From: Paraburkholderia phenazinium | GTDB taxonomy: Bacteria; Pseudomonadota; Gammaproteobacteria; Burkholderiales; Burkholderiaceae | NCBI RefSeq assembly: GCF_900141745.1 | Contig: NZ_FSRM01000002.1 | Coordinates: 3,772,530 to 3,836,529, forward strand | Direction: 5' to 3' | DNA: 64,000 nt | Part shown: positions 26,715 to 35,106 of the stretch, in pieces | Layout: each line of letters opens with the position of its first letter | Numbering within the stretch: the stretch's first letter is position 1 | Position numbers and translations under genes: made by a program | Notes under the pieces: model-generated | Database searches by the model: none | What the model was told of the DNA's origin: nothing | What the model saw: the letters and a program-made list of their open reading frames with translations, nothing else

Positions 26715-28181
26715 TCAGTTCAATGAACCTGATTCAGGTTGCTCAATCGGCCACTTCGGATACCTGATCTTTCCATAAGTCAGCGCATTCCAGTCCGGAC
26801 TAGCAGAACCCGGGGCGCCGACGTACAGGATATCCTCAGCGATCGTCGCAAACGACGCATGAAAGTGCTGTGCCGACTTGACCACCACAATCCGCTTGCT
26901 GGACAGGTCACACTGAAGTTGCGTGAACAGATCCACATTCATGGCCTGGCCGCGCAACGTGTTGAGGACGATCTCGATGCCCTCCATCTCGATCAACGCG
27001 CAATCGCCCATTTGCGTCGGCGTTCCGCCATTGCCGGTCATTTTCAGGTCGCGCATGAGCGCCTTGACGACACAGCGGCCGTCCACCGGGTCGCCCGACA
27101 ACGGTCCGATCTTGCCGCCTATGCGCATATCGAGCCGCGAGCCGACGCCCGCGTCGAACGCAATACTGACCGCAACAGGATCCCATAGCGGACCGAGCGC
27201 CGCATTGCGGATACCGCGTTCGAGCATGCGCCGCAGGATAAACGTGGAATCGCCTGCCGCGCCGCTGCCGGGGTTATCGGAGCGGTCTGCCAGCACCACT
27301 GGCCCGCGCGGCGCAACCGTGGCCCGGTCGAGTGCGGTGTCGATGTCGAGATAGCGCACCAGCAGCGTGTCGCGCATCGCCACCAGATCGTCGGCCAGTT
27401 CACGCGCAAGTTGCTGCGCCGCCTGCGCGTCGCCGTCGGCATAGACGAGCACTTTCGTGCCCATGTCGGGTACGTCGCCGGTTGCAAAACCCTGCACGAT
27501 CGAAACAGTCAGAATGCCGTTGTGGCCTTCGAGCGACTGGATGCGCGCGACCAGCGAACGCCCAGGTTCGCGCGTCGTGTGAATCGGCACGACCATATCG
27601 CAATCGATCACCGCTGAAACCGGCGCGATCTCACGCTGTGCGAGACGCCTGCATAGATCGGCCAGTTCGTAAGCGCGCTCGAGGATGTCGGTATGCGGAT
27701 ACTCCTTGTACGCCACGAGCACGTCGCTATGCGCGATCATCGCTTCGCTCAGGTGAGCATGCGGATCGAGTTCCGCGCCGATCACCACACCGGGCCCGAC
27801 GATTTCACGCACCCGCGCGAGCAGATCGCCTTCGCAATCGTCATAGCCGTCGGCGACCATTGCCCCGTGCAGGCCGAGCAGCACGATATCGACGGGCAAC
27901 GCGGCGCGCAGGTCGGCCAGCAATTCGTCACGCAGCGACTCATAAGCCTCGCGCGTGACGGTGCCGCCAGGCTGCGCCGAGGCAACCATGCCTTCGATCA
28001 GCGTCCAGTCATAAGCCTGCGCGCGTTGCCGTGCAGCCCACAGCGGTCCACCAAACGACGACATCTCGGCAGGATGGCAACCCGCTGGAAAATAGCGACG
28101 CTCCTTGAATGCGGCGAGGCCAGTCGGCATCGGCGCGAAGGTGTTGGTCTCGGTCGCAAGACTGCCGGTAAACACACGCAT
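26715..28181 (-). CDS. M81 family metallopeptidase (MlrC-like)
   Basis: A 488-residue zinc peptidase of the MlrC family, known from microcystin breakdown but widespread and probably acting on small peptides. The N-terminus is 'RVFTGSLATETNTFAPMPTG'; 'LLGLHGAMVADGYDDCEGDLL' and 'IGAELDPHAHLSEAM' contain the conserved Asp and His. The start ATG at 28181 is preceded by AAAGGAG; a start 15 bases earlier would lie inside the ribosome site. The gene lies 11 bases after the MFS gene. In this operon it could cleave imported D-residue-containing peptides before the deacylase acts. Confidence 0.92.
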   Translation of the reverse strand: MRVFTGSLATETNTFAPMPTGLAAFKERRYFPAGCHPAEMSSFGGPLWAARQRAQAYDWTLIEGMVASAQPGGTVTREAYESLRDELLADLRAALPVDIVLLGLHGAMVADGYDDCEGDLLARVREIVGPGVVIGAELDPHAHLSEAMIAHSDVLVAYKEYPHTDILERAYELADLCRRLAQREIAPVSAVIDCDMVVPIHTTREPGRSLVARIQSLEGHNGILTVSIVQGFATGDVPDMGTKVLVYADGDAQAAQQLARELADDLVAMRDTLLVRYLDIDTALDRATVAPRGPVVLADRSDNPGSGAAGDSTFILRRMLERGIRNAALGPLWDPVAVSIAFDAGVGSRLDMRIGGKIGPLSGDPVDGRCVVKALMRDLKMTGNGGTPTQMGDCALIEMEGIEIVLNTLRGQAMNVDLFTQLQCDLSSKRIVVVKSAQHFHASFATIAEDILYVGAPGSASPDWNALTYGKIRYPKWPIEQPESGSLN

Positions 28182-28192
28182 CGGATCTCCTT

Positions 28193-29419
28193 TCACGGAC
28201 TACCCGCCAACGGACGAACCGCAACGGCGCGGGCCGGGTTCCACGTCGCCGACACAAGCGTCGCCAGCACCCCGGAAACCAGCAACAGCCAGAATGCCGC
28301 AAGATACGAACCACCGCTCGCGGCAATCAGTGCGCCCATCGCGACCGGGGCAATCGAATTGCCCAGTTGCCCGCCGAAGTTCATCAACCCCGTCGCACTG
28401 CCGATCAGATGCTCCGGGAAGTGGCGCAACGGCGCGGAAAACACCGTGGCATAGACAAAGTTGAAGGCCAGCAGAAACAGCGTCCAGTACATGACGAGCA
28501 GCGCGATCGAGGTAGTCGTGATCATCAGCGCAAAGAATACCGCGCTAAACAGCGCGCCAAGCAGCATGAAGACGCGCTCGCGCCCGTTGCCGTACTTGTC
28601 GAGCAGCACGCCAACCGCATTGGTCCCGGCGAACGCAATGAGGTTGGGAACGGTCGCGGCGAGACCGATGTGCAGCAGATCGATCCGGTACGCTTTCATC
28701 AGATAGGAGGGCATCCACGACTGCACCCCGACATACAGCATGCTAGTGAAGAACCAGATTGCCGTCAGTTTCCATGCCATCGGCGTGCGCAGCAACGCGC
28801 TCCACGAAACGCGTGAACGGTCTGCTGCGCGCTCGCGCTGGCTCGCCATGCCGCTGCGCAGCGCGAACCACAGAATCAGTGCTACACCCATGCCGACCAC
28901 TGCGAGGATATGAAACGAACCACGCCAGCCGAGCCGTGCAACCGTCAACCCGATCAGGCCCGAACCCGCAGCATTGCCGAGAAACACGGTGGAAATCAGA
29001 AACGACTTGGCGCGCGCTCTTTCCGGCTTGGGAAACACTTCGGCCACCGTCACCGAACTGGCCGGCGAGAAGCTGCCCTCGCCGACGCCGAACAGAAAGC
29101 GAATGACGAGCAACGAGCCGAACGACCATGCCATGCTGGTAGCGCCCGTAAACACCGACCACATGACAATGCACAGCACCACGACAATACGCGAGCCGAA
29201 ACGGTCCGACAGCCAGCCGCCGGCCAGCTGCATCAACGCGTAACTGATGTAGAACGCGCTGAGCAGCATGCCGGCTTCACGCGCATCGAGCGAAAGTTCG
29301 TGGCCGATCGGAATGATCGCCGTGCTCATGAGGATGCGGTCCGCGTACCCCACCGCCCAGGCAAGGAACAACCCCGACAGGCACGCCGCCTTCTGTGAGC
29401 TGGAGAAACTGGCTTCCAC
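28193..29419 (-). CDS. MFS transporter, anion:cation symporter (ACS)-like
   Basis: A 408-residue carrier with 12 predicted membrane segments. The motif 'GGWLSDRFGSR' after the second segment is the MFS loop 2-3 signature, and 'FGVGEGSFSPASSVTVAEVFPKPERARA' is the ACS-family pattern. The start is a GTG with AGGAGG four bases before it. It is the first gene of the operon 29419-25244, so it probably brings in the substrate of the following hydrolases: an acylated or peptide-bound D-amino acid. The promoter gap holds a striking 4 x 12-base repeat. Confidence 0.92.
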   Translation of the reverse strand: MEASFSSSQKAACLSGLFLAWAVGYADRILMSTAIIPIGHELSLDAREAGMLLSAFYISYALMQLAGGWLSDRFGSRIVVVLCIVMWSVFTGATSMAWSFGSLLVIRFLFGVGEGSFSPASSVTVAEVFPKPERARAKSFLISTVFLGNAAGSGLIGLTVARLGWRGSFHILAVVGMGVALILWFALRSGMASQRERAADRSRVSWSALLRTPMAWKLTAIWFFTSMLYVGVQSWMPSYLMKAYRIDLLHIGLAATVPNLIAFAGTNAVGVLLDKYGNGRERVFMLLGALFSAVFFALMITTTSIALLVMYWTLFLLAFNFVYATVFSAPLRHFPEHLIGSATGLMNFGGQLGNSIAPVAMGALIAASGGSYLAAFWLLLVSGVLATLVSATWNPARAVAVRPLAGSP

Positions 29420-29478
29420 GCAACCTCCTTATGTACTACGGATTGATCCGGTGTGGCCCGGACTGCGGTGTTGTTCTG

Positions 29479-29526
29479 TTCATTGCAAGCTTCATTGCGA
29501 GCCGTATTGCGAACCTCACTGCAAAC
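29479..29526. repeat. Four 12-base tandem repeats in the MFS/LysR promoter gap
   Basis: Four units in exact 12-base register with consensus YTCATTGCRARC: TTCATTGCAAGC, TTCATTGCGAGC, CGTATTGCGAAC, CTCACTGCAAAC. They lie between the divergent MFS gene (start 29419) and the LysR gene (start 29636). Spacing near one helix turn fits an array of sites for one regulator, possibly the adjacent LysR protein. Confidence 0.6.
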
Positions 29527-29635
29527 TATATGAACCGCGCCGTGCTGCGCCCAATGAAAATAAAACGCTGTAATATAACCTCGGGCTATAGGCGCGTCAT
29601 CATGCGGGCCTCACGTTACTCCACAGGAGCCTCGG

Positions 29636-30535
29636 GTGCGTTTGCGACATATCGAAGTGTTCAGTGCCATCATGCTGACCGGTTCCACCAATGCGGCGGC
29701 GCGGCTCCTGCACATCTCGCAACCGGCTGTCAGCAAGATGCTTCAGCACGCGGAACGCACGGTGGGCTTTCCGCTCTTCCTGCGCAGCAAGGGCAAGCTC
29801 GTGCCGACCCAGGAGGCATTGCGCCTGCAGCAGGAGTTGACGCCGTTCGACGAGCAATTGAAGCGCATCCGCCGACTCGTCACGAGTCTTTCGCAAGGCG
29901 CAGCGCGTCCGTTGCGCGTCGCGGCAACACCCGCGCTGGCGCATCATCTGTTGCCCCAGGCCGTTGCACGCTGGGCACAAGCGTTTCCGCAATTGCGTTG
30001 TGAACTTGCTGTTTCCCATACGCGCGAGATCGAGCAGGCCCTGCTGCTCGACGAAATCGAACTTGGCCTGACCATGAGTCCGGTGTCACATCCGAACCTG
30101 CTGCTCACGCCGCTGCGCCGCTGCAACCTGTGCGCGATCGCGCCGGCCGGCTGGTGGTCCGCGAAACTGCTCACACGACCGCTGCAGGCGAAAGAACTCG
30201 CCAATCAGCCGTTCATTACGATCGACGCCAACGACTACCTTGGCGCCATTCTGTCGAACTGGCTCGCCGACGCCGGACAAAGCCCGGCAAGCGCCATCTC
30301 GGTTCAGACCTACCCGCTCGCGAAGTCGCTGGTGCAGGCGCGTGTGGGCGTGGCCCTCGTCGATTCGTTCACCGCGAACTATCCGCCCAATGGCGCGGAG
30401 ATCCAGGTGCGGCCCCTCGATATCGACGCCAGCCTGAACGTCTATGCGCTGACCCAGCATGAGCATCCGCCGCCGCGCAGCGCGGAGCGTCTGATCGAAT
30501 TCCTGCGCGAAGGCGGCGAAGCGACCGATACCTGA
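29636..30535 (+). CDS. LysR family regulator of the D-amino-acid locus
   Basis: A 299-residue LysR-type regulator. The winged helix at residues 1-60 includes 'GSTNAAARLLHISQPAVSKMLQHAERTVGFPLF'. The rest is the effector domain. The start is a GTG with AGGAG six bases before it. It is divergent from the MFS-peptidase-deacylase operon and is followed on the same strand by the D-amino acid dehydrogenase gene, so it probably controls both and senses a D-amino acid or derivative. The 12-base repeats upstream are a possible binding array. Confidence 0.93.
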   Translation: MRLRHIEVFSAIMLTGSTNAAARLLHISQPAVSKMLQHAERTVGFPLFLRSKGKLVPTQEALRLQQELTPFDEQLKRIRRLVTSLSQGAARPLRVAATPALAHHLLPQAVARWAQAFPQLRCELAVSHTREIEQALLLDEIELGLTMSPVSHPNLLLTPLRRCNLCAIAPAGWWSAKLLTRPLQAKELANQPFITIDANDYLGAILSNWLADAGQSPASAISVQTYPLAKSLVQARVGVALVDSFTANYPPNGAEIQVRPLDIDASLNVYALTQHEHPPPRSAERLIEFLREGGEATDT

Positions 30536-30663
30536 GGCCCGCTGACAGGCTGTCTATAACCCGGAGCTATAACCCGCCTGCAGATCGGTATTGGACGGCC
30601 CCAACGGCACTACGGAACAATGGTTGCTCATTCACCTGGGTCTCCCAATTACCCCCTACTGCC

Positions 30664-31917
30664 ATGCATGTACTTGTCATCGGAGCCGGCGTAATCGGAC
30701 TCGCCGCAGCATGGTATCTGCGCGCCGACGGGCATCAGGTCACCGTCGTCGAACGCAACCAGGACGTCGGCCTCGAAACCAGCTTCGCCAACGGCGGTCA
30801 GCTCTCCTATAGCTATGTCGCCCCGCTCGCGGGCCCGGGCGTCCTCTCCAAACTGCCTGGCTGGCTGCTGCGCCACGATTCGCCCGTCCGCTTCCGGCCA
30901 AGCGCCGACCCGGAGCAGTGGCGCTGGCTGCTGCAGTTCGTGCGTGCCTGTACGCTCGAGCAGAGCGAGGCGTGTACCCGCAAGCTGCTGTCTTTGTCGT
31001 TTTTCAGCCGCGATCTGATGCATGAACTGCTCGTGCATGAACCCGACATACGCTTCGAACACGCGAACGCGGGCAAGCTAGTGGTGTATCGCACGGACGC
31101 TGCTTTCGATGCAGCGTGCCGTCTGCTGGACTACCAGCGCTCGCTAGGCTGCGAACAGGACGCGCTCGATGCGAAGGCGTGCATCGCGAGAGAACCCGCC
31201 CTCGCCCATCTCGGCAGCCAGTTGTGCGGCGGCATTTTTACCGCCAGTGAAGACAGTGGCGACTGCTACCAGTTTTGCGTGAGCATGATGCAGCTATTGC
31301 GCGAGCGCGGGGTTGGCTTTCGTTTCGGCACCGCGGTCACGCAACTGCGCGAGGTCTCGGCACAAAGAGTTGCTGCGTATGCGGGTGAGGAACGGCTCGA
31401 CGCGGATCACATCGTGCTCGCCAACGCTGCGCCAAGCGTACCGCTGCTTCGCGCCCTAGGGATTCGTGTGCCGCTTTATCCGCTCAAGGGCTACAGCCTG
31501 ACCGCGCCCGTTGTGGCAGATGCGGCCGCGCCGCGCATCAGCATCACTGACTTCGAGCGCAAGATCGTCTATGCACGATTGGGAAACCGGCTGCGGATCG
31601 CGGGCATGGCCGATATCACCGGCCGGCTCGCCGACATCGATCTCAAACGGGTAGCGACGCTGCGTGCGCAATCGGCTGCCACCTTTCCCGGTGCGGTCGA
31701 TTTCGACACCGCCGCCGTGTGGTGCGGACTTCGCCCCGCCACGCCGAAGAGCATGCCGGTCATCGACGGCACGCGCTTTGCCAACCTCTGGCTGAACCTG
31801 GGACAGGGTGCGCTCGGCTTCACGCTGGCGCTTGCGTCAGGACGTCTGATTGGAGATCTGGTCGCACGCCGCGAACCGGCCATCGCACTCGATGGTTTCG
31901 GACTCCGCAGCATGTAA
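30664..31917 (+). CDS. dadA: D-amino acid dehydrogenase small subunit-type flavoprotein
   Basis: A 417-residue FAD enzyme that oxidises D-amino acids to 2-oxo acids and passes electrons to the respiratory chain. FAD motif 'VLVIGAGVIGLAAAWYL' at 3-19, then 'GLETSFANGGQLSYSYVAPLAGPGVLSKLPGWLL', which is diagnostic of DadA, and the C-terminal 'WCGLRPATPKSMPVI' and 'NLGQGALGFTLALASGR'. It follows the LysR gene by 128 bases on the same strand. It completes the D-aminoacylase pathway encoded on the other side of the regulator. Confidence 0.95.
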   Translation: MHVLVIGAGVIGLAAAWYLRADGHQVTVVERNQDVGLETSFANGGQLSYSYVAPLAGPGVLSKLPGWLLRHDSPVRFRPSADPEQWRWLLQFVRACTLEQSEACTRKLLSLSFFSRDLMHELLVHEPDIRFEHANAGKLVVYRTDAAFDAACRLLDYQRSLGCEQDALDAKACIAREPALAHLGSQLCGGIFTASEDSGDCYQFCVSMMQLLRERGVGFRFGTAVTQLREVSAQRVAAYAGEERLDADHIVLANAAPSVPLLRALGIRVPLYPLKGYSLTAPVVADAAAPRISITDFERKIVYARLGNRLRIAGMADITGRLADIDLKRVATLRAQSAATFPGAVDFDTAAVWCGLRPATPKSMPVIDGTRFANLWLNLGQGALGFTLALASGRLIGDLVARREPAIALDGFGLRSM

Positions 31918-31932
31918 AGCCGCATTGCGGCT
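31918..31932 (+). terminator. Hairpin after dadA
   Basis: AGCCGC at 31918-31923 and GCGGCT at 31927-31932 form a six-base stem with an ATT loop directly after the dadA stop. No T-run follows, so termination strength is uncertain; the GNAT gene converges from the right. Confidence 0.4.
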
Positions 31933-31944
31933 CTCAGTTGCATC

Positions 31945-32457
31945 TCAACCGGACGGTCCCATGCCATTGGCCAACTGAGTCCCGTCCGGCTGCAACGCAT
32001 ACACCACATCGGGACATCCTTCTTCGTTGTCGCTGCCGTCACCAAAAGCGATCGCGACAAATCCATGCCGCTCGTAAAACGCGCGCGCCCGTTTGTTTTC
32101 GGCAAAGCAATGCAGATGAATGGGCAAGCGCGCGTTCGCCCTCACCTCAGCCAGAAGGCTCGTGCCGACACCCTGGCCGACTCGCGACGGCATGACGTAG
32201 AGTTGATCGAGCCACAGCACGCCGTCGACTGTGGAGATCGCGGCGATGCCAACGATCAGCCCTCGCGTGTCGGTCGCCACGGTGACGCCACCCGTCGGGA
32301 TTAACCAGTCTGCGATCCACCGGCAGACGGCGAGGTCGGAATGCGCGAGCGGCGCAAACGGCATCAATTCCTTGCGCGCCCGGAGAAAAACATCGGTGAC
32401 GCCACCTATATCAGCAACCGTGGCTGGGCGGATGATGAGTTCCAGCTTCAACTCCAT
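31945..32457 (-). CDS. GNAT family N-acetyltransferase
   Basis: A 170-residue acetyltransferase. The acetyl-CoA loop is 'VMPSRVGQGVGTSLLAEV', a variant of the Q/RxxGxG/A motif, after the beta strand 'VLWLDQLYV'; the C-terminal strand-helix is 'LPIHLHCFAENKRARAFYERHGFVAI'. The acceptor cannot be deduced. It converges with dadA and lies downstream of the metal importer gene on the same strand. Confidence 0.92.
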   Translation of the reverse strand: MELKLELIIRPATVADIGGVTDVFLRARKELMPFAPLAHSDLAVCRWIADWLIPTGGVTVATDTRGLIVGIAAISTVDGVLWLDQLYVMPSRVGQGVGTSLLAEVRANARLPIHLHCFAENKRARAFYERHGFVAIAFGDGSDNEEGCPDVVYALQPDGTQLANGMGPSG

Positions 32458-32515
32458 TTCGATGCGGTTTTCAGAGCGAGGTTTTTATAAGCACTCAGTG
32501 CAGGATACGCGTCTT

Positions 32516-33835
32516 TCAACTCGACAATCCCGGCACACTGACGCCGAAAGTTTGCAACAGCAGGACCACGTTCAGCACAAGCACCACGACCCCCGAGAAC
32601 CCGGCCGCGAGCATCATCGGCACGCCGTTTCGATACTGGCCCATCACCCGCTCGCGGCAGGTGAACCAGATCAGTGCCGCCATCGGCACGGGCAGCGCAA
32701 AGCTCAGCACCACCTGGCTGATGACGAGCGCATGCGTCGCATTCACTCCCAACGCGACGACGATAAACGAAGGCACCATCGTAATCGCTCTTCGCAACCA
32801 CAGCGGAATCTGAAAGCCGACGAAGCCCTGCATGATCATCTGCCCTGCCATGGTCCCGACCACCGAACTCGAGATTCCCGACGCAATCAACGACAGCAGG
32901 AAGATCCCTGCCGCGCCAATGCCGAGCAACGGTGCAAGCGTGTGATACGCCGTTTCGATTTCGGCGACCTCCGGATGACCCGCATGGAAAGCCGCGGACG
33001 CCATGATAACCATGGCGATATTGATCAGTCCCGCAATCGTGAGGGCGATTACCACTTCGATATTGGAGAATCGCAGCAGCATGACCCGTTCGCCCTCGTT
33101 GCGCGCGGGGGCGCGGTTTTGCGTGAGGCCCGAATGCAGAAACAGCGCATGCGGCATCACTGTGGCGCCGATAATGCCCACAGCGATCGTCACCGCACCG
33201 GCATCCGGCAATTGCGGCGTAAAAAGATGCCCGAATACGCTTGGCCACGCCACCCGCGTGATGAAGAGTTCGGCCAGATAGGAGAGCCCGATGATGCCGA
33301 CCAGCGCGCCGATCGCCAGTTCCAGCGGCCGGAAACCGGCCTTCTCGAACAACAGCAGGAAGTACGTGACGAGCGCCGTGACGATCATGCCGGCCAGCAA
33401 AGGCATATGAAACAGCAACGCGAGACCGATCGCACCGCCCAGAAACTCGGCCAGATCGGTCGCCATTGCGGCAATTTCACTCACCATCCACATCGCGAAT
33501 ACGAGCGGCGCAGGAAAATTTTCCCGGCATAATTCGGCGAGATTGCGCCCCGTGACGATGCCGAGTCTGGCCGAGAGCGCCTGAAACAGCATGGCCACGA
33601 TGTTGGCGAGCAGAACCACCCACAGCAAGGCGTAGCCGTAGCGAGCGCCGGCCTGGATGTTGGTCGCGAAGTTGCCGGGGTCCATATAGGCCACCGAGAC
33701 GACCACCGCCGGTCCTGCAAACGGCAACACCATGGCCGCGCCGCGGCGGCGCCCTTCGAGCACCTCGCGGATCGCCAGGGTGGTGCGCCCGGTGACCGTG
33801 CCGGAGGCCGTTTTGTCGCGCACACGTTCGTCCAT
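32516..33835 (-). CDS. mntH: Nramp-family divalent metal importer (MntH-like)
   Basis: Proton-coupled Mn2+/Fe2+ importer of 439 residues with 11 predicted membrane segments. The metal-binding DPGN motif is at Asp52-Asn55 ('SVAYMDPGNFATNIQAGA'), and the second conserved element is 'GATVMPHALFLHSGL'. 'EFLGGAIGLALLF' matches the family region before it. I start at the ATG at 33835 because GAGG is five bases upstream; alternative starts at 33886 and 33901 (GTG) lack this. It is divergent from the beta-propeller gene, and the 203-base gap holds a 10-base-pair hairpin. Confidence 0.93.
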   Translation of the reverse strand: MDERVRDKTASGTVTGRTTLAIREVLEGRRRGAAMVLPFAGPAVVVSVAYMDPGNFATNIQAGARYGYALLWVVLLANIVAMLFQALSARLGIVTGRNLAELCRENFPAPLVFAMWMVSEIAAMATDLAEFLGGAIGLALLFHMPLLAGMIVTALVTYFLLLFEKAGFRPLELAIGALVGIIGLSYLAELFITRVAWPSVFGHLFTPQLPDAGAVTIAVGIIGATVMPHALFLHSGLTQNRAPARNEGERVMLLRFSNIEVVIALTIAGLINIAMVIMASAAFHAGHPEVAEIETAYHTLAPLLGIGAAGIFLLSLIASGISSSVVGTMAGQMIMQGFVGFQIPLWLRRAITMVPSFIVVALGVNATHALVISQVVLSFALPVPMAALIWFTCRERVMGQYRNGVPMMLAAGFSGVVVLVLNVVLLLQTFGVSVPGLSS

Positions 33836-33963
33836 CTGTGCCTCGTCGGATTGCCCCGAATCGCAAAAGATGCGATCCGCAGGCATTTGATCGGCCCACA
33901 CGTGCTAATTTCTCACATTTGCCGCGAGCGTGCGTCATCGAAAACCGCGCTCAGGACGTTAAT

Positions 33964-33986
33964 GAAGTGCGGCTTTGCCGCACTTC
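33964..33986. promoter_or_regulatory. Perfect 10-bp hairpin in a divergent promoter gap
   Basis: GAAGTGCGGC at 33964-33973 and GCCGCACTTC at 33977-33986 form a perfect 10-base-pair stem with a TTT loop. Genes on both sides start here and point away, so it is not a normal terminator. It could be a leader structure for the beta-propeller gene or an operator. Confidence 0.4.
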
Positions 33987-34038
33987 CATGAAGGCACAGC
34001 TTTTCGGTGTCGCTTTACACCTTCGGATACTTTACAGA

Positions 34039-35052
34039 ATGCCTTACTCGCCGGTTACATTTCTTTCGAGAGCCACCCTGGCCGCCGCGGCCGCCTTCTC
34101 CCTGATCGGCCACCTGAATACCGCTTACGCCGCCGACCGGGTCATCGTGCTCGACTCGGGCGAGTCAGAACTCTCGCTGATCGACGAAGCTACCCACAAA
34201 GTGGTCGGCACCGAGCCGACCGGCAAAGAACCTCATCACCTGATGATCACGCCGGACGGCAAGTCGCTGATCGTCGCCGATTCGATTTCGAACAACCTGA
34301 TGTTCGTCGACCCGCACACCGGCGCGGTGCAGCGCACCGTCGACGGTATCGAGGACCCGTATCAACTCGGTTTCTCGCCGGATCACAAGTGGTTTGTCAC
34401 GGCTGCGCTGCGCATGGACCGCGCCGACATCTACCACTATGACGGCACCAACATGACGCTCGTCAAGCACATCCCGCTTGCGAAGACGCCGAGCCACATG
34501 ACGTTCGCTTCCGACAGCCGCACCGTGTTCATGACGCTGCAGGACTCGGGCGAACTCGCCGCCATCGACCTGCCCACGCAAACCGTGCTGTGGAAAATGC
34601 ACGTGGGCAACGAGCCGGCCGGCCTGTGGATGACGCCTGGCGACAAGTACCTGCTGGTCGGCATGACCGGCGAAGACGACGTGGCCGTGGTCGACTGGCG
34701 CAAGCAGCAGATCGTCAAAAAGATCCACACGGGCCGCGGCGCGCACAACTTCCGCAACCTCGATGACGGCAAGCACGTGGTGGTCTCGAATCGCGTCGAA
34801 AGCACGATCAGCATTATCGACTACACCACGCTCACCAACGTCGGCGACATCACCGGACTGATGCCCGGACCGGACGACATGGAACTAACTCCGGACAAGC
34901 GCTATCTATGGGTCGGGTTCCGCTTCGCCAAGCACGTCGGCGTCATCGACCTGACTACGCGCAAACTGATCGATACCATCGCAGTGGGCCGCTCGCCGCA
35001 CGGCATCTATTTCGACAATCGCGCACCGGTAATTGCACCGAACCCGGACTAA
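34039..35052 (+). CDS. Exported YVTN-type beta-propeller protein
   Basis: A 337-residue periplasmic protein. Signal peptide at 1-31 ('RATLAAAAAFSLIGHLNTAYA', cleavage before ADR). The mature part is built of about seven repeats of the YVTN/cytochrome D1-like type, for example 'VIVLDSGESELSLIDEATHKVVGTEPTGKEPHHLMITPDGKSL' and 'HVGVIDLTTRKLIDTIAVGRSPHGI'. There is no haem motif, so it is a scaffold or ligand-binding propeller, not a cytochrome. I chose the ATG at 34039; an in-frame ATG at 33988 would add 17 residues before the signal. The hydroxylase gene follows 54 bases later. Confidence 0.85.
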   Translation: MPYSPVTFLSRATLAAAAAFSLIGHLNTAYAADRVIVLDSGESELSLIDEATHKVVGTEPTGKEPHHLMITPDGKSLIVADSISNNLMFVDPHTGAVQRTVDGIEDPYQLGFSPDHKWFVTAALRMDRADIYHYDGTNMTLVKHIPLAKTPSHMTFASDSRTVFMTLQDSGELAAIDLPTQTVLWKMHVGNEPAGLWMTPGDKYLLVGMTGEDDVAVVDWRKQQIVKKIHTGRGAHNFRNLDDGKHVVVSNRVESTISIIDYTTLTNVGDITGLMPGPDDMELTPDKRYLWVGFRFAKHVGVIDLTTRKLIDTIAVGRSPHGIYFDNRAPVIAPNPD

Positions 35053-35106
35053 ACGAACGGCCTGCTTAAAGATGCATTGCATGACCAGTTATTCACGAGG
35101 ATTCTG

